A DNA stretch of 51,466 nt from the NCBI GenBank assembly GCA_902569405.1, contig CACFTX010000006.1, positions 1 to 51,466 on the forward strand, given 5' to 3'. The stretch's first letter is position 1. Each line of letters starts with the position of its first letter. The DNA is from an uncultured Pelagibacteraceae bacterium (GTDB taxonomy: Bacteria > Pseudomonadota > Alphaproteobacteria > Pelagibacterales > Pelagibacteraceae). The translations under genes and the position numbers were made by a program. The notes below the pieces were generated by a model. That model did not search any database and had not been told where the DNA came from. It saw nothing but the letters and a program-made list of their open reading frames with translations. Shown here one piece after another: positions 25,580-33,056 of this stretch.

Positions 25580-25631
25580 ATTCAATTATAAATTGAATTG
25601 AAAACAGAATAAAATAAAATAACAATTGTTA
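25580..25631. repeat. Inverted repeats in the proX / BBOX-like divergent region
   Basis: Two symmetric elements lie here. ATTCAATT and AATTGAAT are separated by three bases (25580-25598), and TAACAATTGTTA is a perfect 12-bp palindrome (25620-25631) just before the BBOX-like start codon. Both could be operators for a regulator of the divergent genes. The second shares the AACAATT/AATTGTT half-sites with the palindrome at 8010-8023. AT-rich chance symmetry is a real alternative. Confidence 0.4.
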
Positions 25632-25637
25632 ATATGT

Positions 25638-26765
25638 ATGACAGTAGAAATTTCTAAAGTTTCAAAAAATGGCTCAGCATTAAATGTTGAATGGAACGAC
25701 GGAGAAAAAAGTAATTTTAATTTTTTATGGTTAAGAGATAATTGTCCAACTGCACACGATAAAGACTCAAGACATAGAATGTTTAATATACTTGAAGTTT
25801 CAACGAATATTGAACCTAAAACATACAAAATTAATAATGAAGGTAAACTAGAAATAGTTTGGAGTGAAGGCAACCATACTAGTTATTATGATCAAGAATG
25901 GCTTAGGAAAAATTGTTACACTATAATTAATAATAAAAAACACATTTCTCCGTATCAATTATGGGACATTTCATTACAAGAAAATTTAAAATCTATTAGT
26001 ATAGAACATGATGAAATTATTAATTCTGACGAAGGTTTAATAAAATGGTTAGAACTTTTGCATCACAAAGGAATTGCAATTGTAAAAAATACGCCAATTG
26101 AAAAAGAGTCTGCATTTCCAGTTTTAAATAGAATAAGTCATACAAGAGAAACTTTTTTTAAAACACCTTTTGAAGTTATAAATATTCCAAAGCCAAATAA
26201 TTCTGCTTATACAGCACATGCCCTAAGAAATCATATGGACTTACCATGGTTTGAAAATCCTCCAGGATATCAGTTTCTTCATTGTTTAATTAATTCCGCA
26301 AAAGGAGGAGATTCTTCAGCTGTTGATGCATTTGCAGTAGCAGACTATTTAAGAAATAATGAAAAAGAAGTTTTTGAAACTTTAGTTAATGTACCTCTTA
26401 AATTTAGAGATAAAGATTATACTCAAGATGCACATAGAAGCTTTTATGGTACAGCAATTTCTTTAACTAAAGATGGTGATTATAACGATATAAGATTTAG
26501 TGTTGCTACTATGGACGCATTAGATTGTCATCCTGATATTATGGATAAAGTTTATAAAGCTCATCATAAATTTGGAAATCTTCTGCACGATGATAAGTTT
26601 CAAATAAAATTTAGACTAGAACCAGGTGATATTTTTTCATTTAACAATAGAAGAATTTTACATGGAAGAACAGAATTTGATCCAAATTCAGGTCATAGGC
26701 ATCTTCAAGGTTATTATATGGATCGAGATGAAATTATTGGAAGATTAAATTATTTAAAAAAATAA
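25638..26765 (+). CDS. Gamma-butyrobetaine hydroxylase / TmpA-like Fe(II)/2-oxoglutarate oxygenase
   Basis: A 375-residue protein from the ATG at 25638; a TTG 12 bases upstream lies inside a palindrome and is unlikely. It has the two-domain BBOX layout: an N-terminal domain with WLRDNCP (31-37) and a TauD-like domain with His199, Asp201 (NHMDLP) and His342 (LHGRTEF), then HRHLQGYY with a 2-oxoglutarate arginine. Of the zinc-domain Cys cluster (C-x-C-x2-C in BBOX) only Cys36 remains; His40 and His80 might compensate. BBOX makes carnitine from butyrobetaine; TmpA hydroxylates trimethylaminoethylphosphonate. Both fit the neighbours. Confidence 0.85.
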   Translation: MTVEISKVSKNGSALNVEWNDGEKSNFNFLWLRDNCPTAHDKDSRHRMFNILEVSTNIEPKTYKINNEGKLEIVWSEGNHTSYYDQEWLRKNCYTIINNKKHISPYQLWDISLQENLKSISIEHDEIINSDEGLIKWLELLHHKGIAIVKNTPIEKESAFPVLNRISHTRETFFKTPFEVINIPKPNNSAYTAHALRNHMDLPWFENPPGYQFLHCLINSAKGGDSSAVDAFAVADYLRNNEKEVFETLVNVPLKFRDKDYTQDAHRSFYGTAISLTKDGDYNDIRFSVATMDALDCHPDIMDKVYKAHHKFGNLLHDDKFQIKFRLEPGDIFSFNNRRILHGRTEFDPNSGHRHLQGYYMDRDEIIGRLNYLKK

Positions 26766-26767
26766 TT

Positions 26768-27409
26768 TTACAAATTCTCAAATATCAAATTGTTATTCTT
26801 GCTATACTTATTAAATTCTGATTTTGTTTTTATTGTATAATAATATTTTTTAATTTTTAAATTTTGAATACTTTTATTCTTTATAAAAAACTTGTCTAAG
26901 ATTAAACAATCAATTTTTTTATTATTTGATTTTTTGATAATAGTTTTAATACTCGTAGGTGGAGAGAAAGATAATCCTACCCTTGTGTTACTTTTTATTT
27001 TTAACAAGTTGTAAATGTTTTTATGTTTAAAAGAAATAAATACACATTTTGAAAATTTAGATGTTTCTTTCAATAACTTTTTTAATATTTTTTTTGATAA
27101 ATTTGGTTTTATTTCAATAAATAAAGGATATTTATTTTTTGAAGTTTTAAGTAAATCTTTTAAAAGTGGAATTGGCTTCTTGTTTTGAGTGCTTATTTTT
27201 TTAATTTGAGAATAATTCATATTCTTTACACTTTCCTTTTTTTTAAAAATTCTCTTTAAAGTAAAATCATGAAAACAAATAAATTTATGGTCTTTTGTAG
27301 CATGAATATCAGTTTCAATTCCGTAGCCTTTTTTAAATGATTGAATAAACGATTTTTGAAGATTTTCTTTATATTTTTTATTTACTATCCCTCTATGGAT
27401 TAAGTGCAT
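26768..27409 (-). CDS. Small glycerophosphodiester phosphodiesterase
   Basis: GDPD-family TIM-barrel enzyme of 213 residues, shorter than the usual 240-260. The catalytic and metal set is visible: His5-Arg6, Glu32 and Asp34 (GIETDIHAT), His47 (CFHDFTLKR) and the IEIKP strand near residue 113. There is no signal peptide, so it acts in the cytoplasm. It hydrolyses glycerophosphodiesters to glycerol-3-phosphate plus an alcohol; if glycerophosphocholine is used, choline is released for the choline-dehydrogenase-like enzyme. It converges on the BBOX-like gene with two bases between and follows the ALDH gene by 22 bases. Confidence 0.85.
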   Translation of the reverse strand: MHLIHRGIVNKKYKENLQKSFIQSFKKGYGIETDIHATKDHKFICFHDFTLKRIFKKKESVKNMNYSQIKKISTQNKKPIPLLKDLLKTSKNKYPLFIEIKPNLSKKILKKLLKETSKFSKCVFISFKHKNIYNLLKIKSNTRVGLSFSPPTSIKTIIKKSNNKKIDCLILDKFFIKNKSIQNLKIKKYYYTIKTKSEFNKYSKNNNLIFENL

Positions 27410-27431
27410 GAGTTAATTTAAGTAATAATAA

Positions 27432-28862
27432 CTATTTCCAACCGGTTACTGTTTTAATTTCTAAATATTCTTCGAGGCCCCAAACTCCACCTTCTCTTCC
27501 ATTTCCAGATTGTCTATAACCTCCAAAAGGCGTACCAGAGTCGGCAGCGTTTCCATTTATATAAACAATTCCTGACCTTAATTTTTTAGCAATTCTTTTT
27601 GCTTTTCCTTTATCTTCTGTTTGTAAATAATTTCCAAGACCGTATTCAGTCTCATTTGTAATTGATATTGCTTCTTCTTCAGTTTCGAATGGAATTATTG
27701 AAAGAACAGGCCCAAAAATTTCTTTTTTGGCTATTTGCATATTATTTGTAACATCTGTGAATATAGTTGGTTTAATAAAATAACCTTTACTTAACCCACT
27801 TGGCAATTCTGGGCCACCCGCCGCAAGTGTTGCGCCTTCATTTATACCATCTTTAATTAAATTGATTATTTTATCGTACTGAACTTTTGAAACCACTGGT
27901 CCTATGTGATCTCCCTTTTTTGATGCAATATCTACTTTAATTTTATTTGCTTCATCAGCCGCTTCTTTAATAGCTCTTTTATAGATAGATTTTTCTACAA
28001 GCATTCTAGTAGGTGCGTCACATGATTGACCAGAATTACTCATAACATTTTTAATTCCATCTCTAACTGCATTAGGGTAGGAGTCTGCAAAAACAATATT
28101 TCCACCTTTACCACCTAATTCTAAACAAACTCTCTTAATTGTATCAGCAGCATTTTTTGTAATTAGTTTCCCTGCTCTTGTTGATCCAGTAAAAGAAATC
28201 ATATCAATATCAGGATGACCAGATATATGTGTTCCAACTCCTTCACCATCTCCATTTACTAAATTAAAAACTCCAGGTGGAAAACCAGCTTCATCTATCA
28301 TTTCAGCGAATAGCATTGCCGAGATAGGAGCTATTTCAGATGGTTTGAGTATCATTGTACAACCTGTTGCGAAAGCAGGAATTACTTTTAATGCTATTTG
28401 ATTGATTGGCCAGTTCCATGGTGTAATTAAACCACATACTCCTATTGGTTCACGAGCTATATGATTATTAGACTTTGAACTAAAATGTTCTTCAAATTTA
28501 AATTCTTTTAATCTTAATATAAAATCTTCTAAATGAGCTTGACCTGAAGCAGCATGAGTTGATATTGCAAAATCAATAGGAGATCCCATCTCCATTGACA
28601 TTGCTTCGGCCATCTCGTTAAATCTTTTTTTATAAATTTTTAACAGTTTTTCTAAAAGATTTATTCTTTCTTCTTTTGAGGTTTCTTTCCAATTAACAAA
28701 AGCATTTTTTGCTGTTTTTACAGCAGCATCAGTATCCTCCTTAGACCCAAGCGAAATGATAGCAAAAGCTTCTTCGTTAGACGGATTAATTACTTTTAAG
28801 TCATTTGATTTAGAAGGTTTAACCCATTTACCATTTATATAAAAATTTCTTTTATCAAGCAT
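27432..28862 (-). CDS. NAD(P)-dependent aldehyde dehydrogenase (second copy)
   Basis: Enzyme of 476 residues with Asn150 (TPWNW), Glu248 (LELGGKGG) and nucleophile Cys281 in GQSCDAPTR, and the ending GGYRQSGNGREGG. It belongs to the broad ALDH group that includes betaine-aldehyde, succinate-semialdehyde and aldehyde dehydrogenases of amine pathways. It differs clearly from the ALDH at 8112-9593. Transcribed between a 3-hydroxyisobutyrate-dehydrogenase-like gene (21 bases upstream) and the glycerophosphodiesterase gene. Betaine aldehyde is a plausible substrate given the choline-type genes nearby, but sequence alone cannot confirm it. Confidence 0.89.
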   Translation of the reverse strand: MLDKRNFYINGKWVKPSKSNDLKVINPSNEEAFAIISLGSKEDTDAAVKTAKNAFVNWKETSKEERINLLEKLLKIYKKRFNEMAEAMSMEMGSPIDFAISTHAASGQAHLEDFILRLKEFKFEEHFSSKSNNHIAREPIGVCGLITPWNWPINQIALKVIPAFATGCTMILKPSEIAPISAMLFAEMIDEAGFPPGVFNLVNGDGEGVGTHISGHPDIDMISFTGSTRAGKLITKNAADTIKRVCLELGGKGGNIVFADSYPNAVRDGIKNVMSNSGQSCDAPTRMLVEKSIYKRAIKEAADEANKIKVDIASKKGDHIGPVVSKVQYDKIINLIKDGINEGATLAAGGPELPSGLSKGYFIKPTIFTDVTNNMQIAKKEIFGPVLSIIPFETEEEAISITNETEYGLGNYLQTEDKGKAKRIAKKLRSGIVYINGNAADSGTPFGGYRQSGNGREGGVWGLEEYLEIKTVTGWK

Positions 28863-28883
28863 AATTTATTATTAACATATTAA

Positions 28884-29825
28884 TTAAATTTCATATCCTT
28901 TTTCTTCTTTTTCATTATCAGTTAATTCATCAGGAAATCCAGAAGCCCTAAAATCTAAATCAAATTTATCTTCAAGTCTTTTAACTACCATTGACGACCA
29001 TGCTCTGGAACCATATTTTTTTTGTGCATCTTTAAATATATCTAATACAAATGGTGATATTTCTAACGGTGTATTAAGTTTTTTAGAAAGTTCATTGAAA
29101 AGATTCATATCTTTATGTACTAAATCCATTGTAAAATTAATGTTATAAGATCCATTTAAGATTACCTGACTTTCAGTTTCATGAACAAATGAGTTTCCTG
29201 AAGAAACGGCAATTCCTTTATAGGTTTTATTAAGATCTAATTTGGATTTTTTAGCTACTGTCCATGCTTCTCCAAGAGCAGCCAAATGTACAGATGCTAA
29301 ATAGTTTGTAATTACCTTTAAAATTGAAGCAGTTCCAAGCTCTCCAGTGTGAAGAATCTTCCTTCCCATTGTGGTTAAAACTGGTAAAATTTTTTCAAAA
29401 CTTGTTCTTTCGCCTCCAACAAAAATTGCAATATTTCCTGTTGCTGCTCTGTGACATCCGCCACTAACTGGTCCATCTAAAGAAATGGCTTCTTTTTTTG
29501 AAACCAGTTTATTCAACCTTTTAACTTCAGACTCATCAGTTGTACTCATCTCTAACCAAATTTTATTTTTTGAAAGACCATTGATTACACCTTCCTTTGA
29601 TTCCATTACCTCTGCACATATTTCAGGTGATGGAAGACAAGTTATAATTAAATCTGTTTGTTCAGCTAATTCTTTTCCAGTATTTGCAATTTTTGCACCT
29701 CTACTTTTAAAATCATTTGTTAAGTTTTCTTCTAAATCTCTTACAGTTAAATCAAACTTATTTCTCAATAAACTGCTCGCTAATTTACCCCCAACATTTC
29801 CAAGTCCTATAAATCCTATTTTCAT
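28884..29825 (-). CDS. 3-hydroxyisobutyrate dehydrogenase-family oxidoreductase
   Basis: Beta-hydroxyacid dehydrogenase of 313 residues. The start is set at the ATG of MKIGFIGLGNVGG (29825); an in-frame upstream extension to 29957 has no domain similarity and would overlap the divergent EutA-like gene. The Rossmann motif is GLGNVG (7-12), the substrate-binding block DGPVSGG follows near residue 117, and the catalytic lysine lies in ASILKVITNYL near residue 171. The family oxidises 3-hydroxyisobutyrate, tartronate semialdehyde and similar acids. It heads a short operon with the ALDH and glycerophosphodiesterase genes. Substrate not determined. Confidence 0.87.
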   Translation of the reverse strand: MKIGFIGLGNVGGKLASSLLRNKFDLTVRDLEENLTNDFKSRGAKIANTGKELAEQTDLIITCLPSPEICAEVMESKEGVINGLSKNKIWLEMSTTDESEVKRLNKLVSKKEAISLDGPVSGGCHRAATGNIAIFVGGERTSFEKILPVLTTMGRKILHTGELGTASILKVITNYLASVHLAALGEAWTVAKKSKLDLNKTYKGIAVSSGNSFVHETESQVILNGSYNINFTMDLVHKDMNLFNELSKKLNTPLEISPFVLDIFKDAQKKYGSRAWSSMVVKRLEDKFDLDFRASGFPDELTDNEKEEKGYEI

Positions 29826-29884
29826 AACAACCTTTTTAATTTTAGTGAATATTAAATACTTTATGATATATTTTTTTTTTAAAA

Positions 29885-30631
29885 ATGTATTCAACAAAAA
29901 TAGATCCAAAATACAATAAGAATCAAAATCCAAAAATAGGTTTGATAGCGCTCGCAAGCGACTATATGATTGAAAAAGACTTTATTAATGTAATTAAAGA
30001 TAAAAAAATAGATTTTTTTGTTAATAGAATCGAATGTTTTAATCCTTTAACAAAAGAAAATTTAATAAAAATGTCTGAAAAAGTAACAGAAGTTACAAAA
30101 GACATTCTTCCAAATGAAAAAATTGATTGTGTTGTTTACGGCTGTACCTCAGGTACAATAGCTGCTGGTTATCAATCTATAGAAAACAAAATAAAGAAAG
30201 CAAAACCAGAAGCTGAAGTTACTACTCCAAGTACAGCTTCTATTAAAGCTCTTAAGAAGCTGAAATTAAATAAAATTGCAATTTTTACTCCATATCCAAA
30301 AAAACTAAATGATGAAGTAATAGATTTTTTTAAAAAAGAAAATTTTCAAATTACCGCAAATTCTTATTTTGATATTGCTTCTGATATAGATATTGGAAAA
30401 GTTGATGCAAATTATTTATATGAAGTTTTATCAAAAATGGACTTAAATGGAGCGGATGCATTATTTATTTCATGCACTGCTTTACCTGCTTTATCCATAA
30501 TAGATAAACTTGAAAAAAAATTAGGAAAAATTGTTTTATCAAGTAATCAGGCGTTAATATGGGATGCTTTAGAAAAAATCGGTATAAATGATTCAATAAA
30601 TGGTTTTGGAAAATTATTTTCTGAAAATTAA
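29885..30631 (+). CDS. eutA: Maleate isomerase / EutA-like protein
   Basis: Asp/Glu-racemase-superfamily protein of 248 residues with the two catalytic cysteines in place: Cys87 (YGCTSGT) and Cys197 (FISCTALPA). The family includes maleate isomerase, arylmalonate decarboxylase and EutA of ectoine-utilisation clusters. It lies two bases before a gene closely resembling ectoine hydrolase (EutD/DoeA), which supports the EutA reading. EutA itself has no firm biochemical role that I know of; isomerisation or racemisation is suspected. No eutB, eutC or eutE/doeB gene is present in the window. Confidence 0.8.
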   Translation: MYSTKIDPKYNKNQNPKIGLIALASDYMIEKDFINVIKDKKIDFFVNRIECFNPLTKENLIKMSEKVTEVTKDILPNEKIDCVVYGCTSGTIAAGYQSIENKIKKAKPEAEVTTPSTASIKALKKLKLNKIAIFTPYPKKLNDEVIDFFKKENFQITANSYFDIASDIDIGKVDANYLYEVLSKMDLNGADALFISCTALPALSIIDKLEKKLGKIVLSSNQALIWDALEKIGINDSINGFGKLFSEN

Positions 30632-30633
30632 AA

Positions 30634-31800
30634 ATGTTATTTACAAAAGAAGAATATAAAAACAGATTAAAAAGAGTTCAAAAATCAATGCAAAAAAAAG
30701 GCATTGAGTTATTAATTTCTCAAGATACTAACAACATGAATTATTTAACAGGATATGACGCTTGGTCATTTTACTATACTCAATGTGTAATAGTTCATGT
30801 TAACGCAGAAGAACCTTTATGTTTTGTGAGAGCACAAGACGCTGGCGGCGCATATATCAAAACTTACTTAAAAAGAGAAAACATAATTGTTTATGAAGAA
30901 AAATATATTCATACATGGCCAATGCATCCTTATGATCCTTTAATTGAATTAATAAAAAAGAATAAATGGGATAAATTAAATATTGGCGTTGAAATGGATA
31001 GTCATTATTTTACTGCTTATTGTTATGAAAAATTAAAACAAGGTTTACCAAACTCAAAAATTAAAGACTCAGATCGCTTAGTTAACTGGGCAAGATTAGC
31101 AAAATCTGAAGCTGAAATCAGTTTAATGAAAGGAGCAGCTTTAATATCTCAACAAGCAATGAAAGTCGCTATGGAAAGTATTAATCCTGGAGTTAGACAA
31201 TGTGATGCTGTTGCTGAAATTCAAAGGGCTCTTTTTAGAGGAACGCCAGAAATTGGTGGAGAATATGCCAGTATTGCAACATTGTTACCTACTGGTAAAG
31301 GAACGTCAGCCTCACATCTGACTGCAACGGATGAAAAATTTGTTGAAGGAGAAGCAACAATAATTGAATTGTCAGGAGTTAACAAAAGATACCACTGTCC
31401 CATGGCAAGAACAGTTCAACTAGGAAAACCAGAACAAAAAAAAATAGACGCTATGAATGCAACTAATGAAGCGCTTGATGCAGGCATTGCAGCAACAAAA
31501 CCAGGAAATACTGCAGATGATGTAGCTCAAAAGTTTTGGGGAGTTCTGGATAAATATAAAATAAAAAAAGAATCTAGAACTGGATACTCAATTGGAATTG
31601 GCTACCCACCTGATTGGGGAGAGCACACACTAAATATTTATAAAGGTGATATGACAGTATTACAACCTAATGTTTGTTTTCACATGATTGCAGTGATGCA
31701 ATTTGGAGAATGGGGCGTAGAAGCTTCTGAGTCAGTGCGAGTAACCGATAGCGGAAGCGAGCTATTTTGCAATTTTTCTAGAGAATTGCATATAAAATAA
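30634..31800 (+). CDS. doeA: Ectoine hydrolase-like M24-family enzyme (DoeA/EutD)
   Basis: A creatinase/prolidase-fold protein of 388 residues. The N-terminal domain has NYLTGYDAWSFYYTQC, the middle RLVNWARLAKSEAEISLM, and the C-terminal pita-bread domain LLPTGKGTSASHLT, GYPPDWGEHTLNI and WGVEASESVRV. These closely match DoeA, which opens the ectoine ring. Metal ligands of true M24 peptidases are replaced (YHCPMART where peptidases have Asp), so it is a metal-independent creatinase-type hydrolase. Follows the EutA-like gene and precedes a polyamine-type ABC transporter. The next ectoine step (DoeB deacetylase) is missing here, so another cyclic amidine is conceivable. Confidence 0.84.
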   Translation: MLFTKEEYKNRLKRVQKSMQKKGIELLISQDTNNMNYLTGYDAWSFYYTQCVIVHVNAEEPLCFVRAQDAGGAYIKTYLKRENIIVYEEKYIHTWPMHPYDPLIELIKKNKWDKLNIGVEMDSHYFTAYCYEKLKQGLPNSKIKDSDRLVNWARLAKSEAEISLMKGAALISQQAMKVAMESINPGVRQCDAVAEIQRALFRGTPEIGGEYASIATLLPTGKGTSASHLTATDEKFVEGEATIIELSGVNKRYHCPMARTVQLGKPEQKKIDAMNATNEALDAGIAATKPGNTADDVAQKFWGVLDKYKIKKESRTGYSIGIGYPPDWGEHTLNIYKGDMTVLQPNVCFHMIAVMQFGEWGVEASESVRVTDSGSELFCNFSRELHIK

Positions 31801-31842
31801 GAACTTGAAATATATCTCTACAAATGTTTTAAAACTCTTTCT

Positions 31843-32931
31843 ATGTCAAAAAATTCAGAATTTGTTAAATTCGATAAAGTAGACAAAAGTTACGACGGCA
31901 AAGTTCTAGTTGTTAAAGATTTAAACTTAGATATTGCTGAAGGTGAATTTATTACAATGCTTGGACCGTCTGGTTCAGGCAAAACTACTTGCTTAATGAT
32001 GTTAGCAGGTTTTGAAACACCGACAAATGGAGAAATTTATTTAGATAAAAATCCTATATCAAATATTCCACCTCACAAAAGGGGAATTGGAATGGTTTTT
32101 CAAAACTATGCATTATTTCCTCACATGACAGTTTATGAAAATTTGGCTTTTCCATTAAGAGTTAGAAAATTTTCTAAAGATGATATAGATAAAAAAGTTG
32201 ATAAAGCTCTATCAATGGTTTCATTATCAGGATTTGAAAATAGAATGCCGGGACAACTATCTGGAGGCCAACAGCAAAGGGTTGCTGTAGCAAGAGCCTT
32301 AGTTTTTGATCCAGCAGTAGTTCTTATGGATGAACCATTGGGAGCTCTTGATAAAAATTTAAGAGAAAGTATGCAGTATGAAATAAAACATATTCACGAA
32401 AGTATCGGTGTAACAGTTGTCTATGTTACTCACGATCAGAGTGAAGCTTTAACGATGTCAAATAGAATAGCCGTATTTAATGATGGAAAAGTTCAACAGT
32501 TGTCTTCACCAGATAAATTGTATGAAGAGCCAGTAAATTCTTTTGTAGCAGAATTTATAGGTGAAAATAATAGATTCTCAGGACAAGTCACAGATGTTTC
32601 AAAAGACAAGTGTAAAGTAAAATTAGATGATGGTTCAGAAATTTTAGCAAATCCAATAGCAGTTAAGTCAAATGGAGAAAAAACAATCGTATCCTTAAGA
32701 CCTGAAAGAGCTTTAATTAATACAAAAGACAAAATGGAAAATAATTTTAAAGGAAAGATAGAAGAAGTTATTTATCATGGAGATCATACCAGAGTTAGGC
32801 TAAATTTACTTGGTAACAAAGATTTTATTTTAAAAGTTCCTAATAGCTCTGCAAATATGGATATAAAACTTGGCAATCAAATTAATGTTAGTTGGAATAG
32901 CTTTGATGCTAGAGCATTAGACCCAAAATAA
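31843..32931 (+). CDS. potA: Polyamine-type ABC transporter, ATP-binding protein PotA
   Basis: ATPase of 362 residues with Walker A GPSGSGKT (41-48), signature LSGGQQQR (139-146), Walker B LMDEP (161-165) and a C-terminal TOBE-type regulatory domain beginning near residue 240 (FIGENNRFSGQV). Layout and length are those of PotA. It follows the DoeA-like gene after 42 bases and precedes the binding-protein gene, which has its own strong promoter. It energises PotB/PotC. The polyamine class is supported by the partners; the exact amine is not. Confidence 0.92.
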   Translation: MSKNSEFVKFDKVDKSYDGKVLVVKDLNLDIAEGEFITMLGPSGSGKTTCLMMLAGFETPTNGEIYLDKNPISNIPPHKRGIGMVFQNYALFPHMTVYENLAFPLRVRKFSKDDIDKKVDKALSMVSLSGFENRMPGQLSGGQQQRVAVARALVFDPAVVLMDEPLGALDKNLRESMQYEIKHIHESIGVTVVYVTHDQSEALTMSNRIAVFNDGKVQQLSSPDKLYEEPVNSFVAEFIGENNRFSGQVTDVSKDKCKVKLDDGSEILANPIAVKSNGEKTIVSLRPERALINTKDKMENNFKGKIEEVIYHGDHTRVRLNLLGNKDFILKVPNSSANMDIKLGNQINVSWNSFDARALDPK

Positions 32932-32994
32932 GCTATTAATAAAAAACATCCATCTATTAAAGTAAAATAAAGCTTTTTTAAGATAAATGGCTTG

Positions 32995-33053
32995 TTGACT
33001 CCTATATTATATCTTGCTGTAATCCTGTTTTTAAAAAACGATTAATCGGAGGA
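32995..33053 (+). promoter_or_regulatory. Strong sigma-70 promoter and ribosome site for potD
   Basis: TTGACT (32995-33000), an exact 17-base spacer, and TGTAAT (33018-33023). A CGGAGGA ribosome site lies at 33047-33053, four bases from the ATG at 33057. Between them CGATTAATCG (33039-33048) is a perfect 10-bp palindrome that could be an operator and overlaps the ribosome site. It gives the binding-protein gene its own start inside the operon. Confidence 0.65.
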
Positions 33054-33056
33054 TAA

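Noticed and set aside
25458..25637. Possible riboswitch (glycine or SAM type) in the longest intergenic gap
   Set aside because: The gap is 180 bases with divergent promoters; I see only simple palindromes and no conserved riboswitch core.
25586..25873. 95-residue open frame on the minus strand over the proX/BBOX divergent region
   Set aside because: It covers the start of the BBOX-like gene on the opposite strand and shows no domain; it would also run through the likely control region of proX.
29826..29957. 44-residue N-terminal extension of the 3-hydroxyisobutyrate-dehydrogenase-like protein
   Set aside because: The Rossmann fold begins exactly at the ATG at 29825; the extension is unrelated sequence and would overlap the divergent EutA-like gene.
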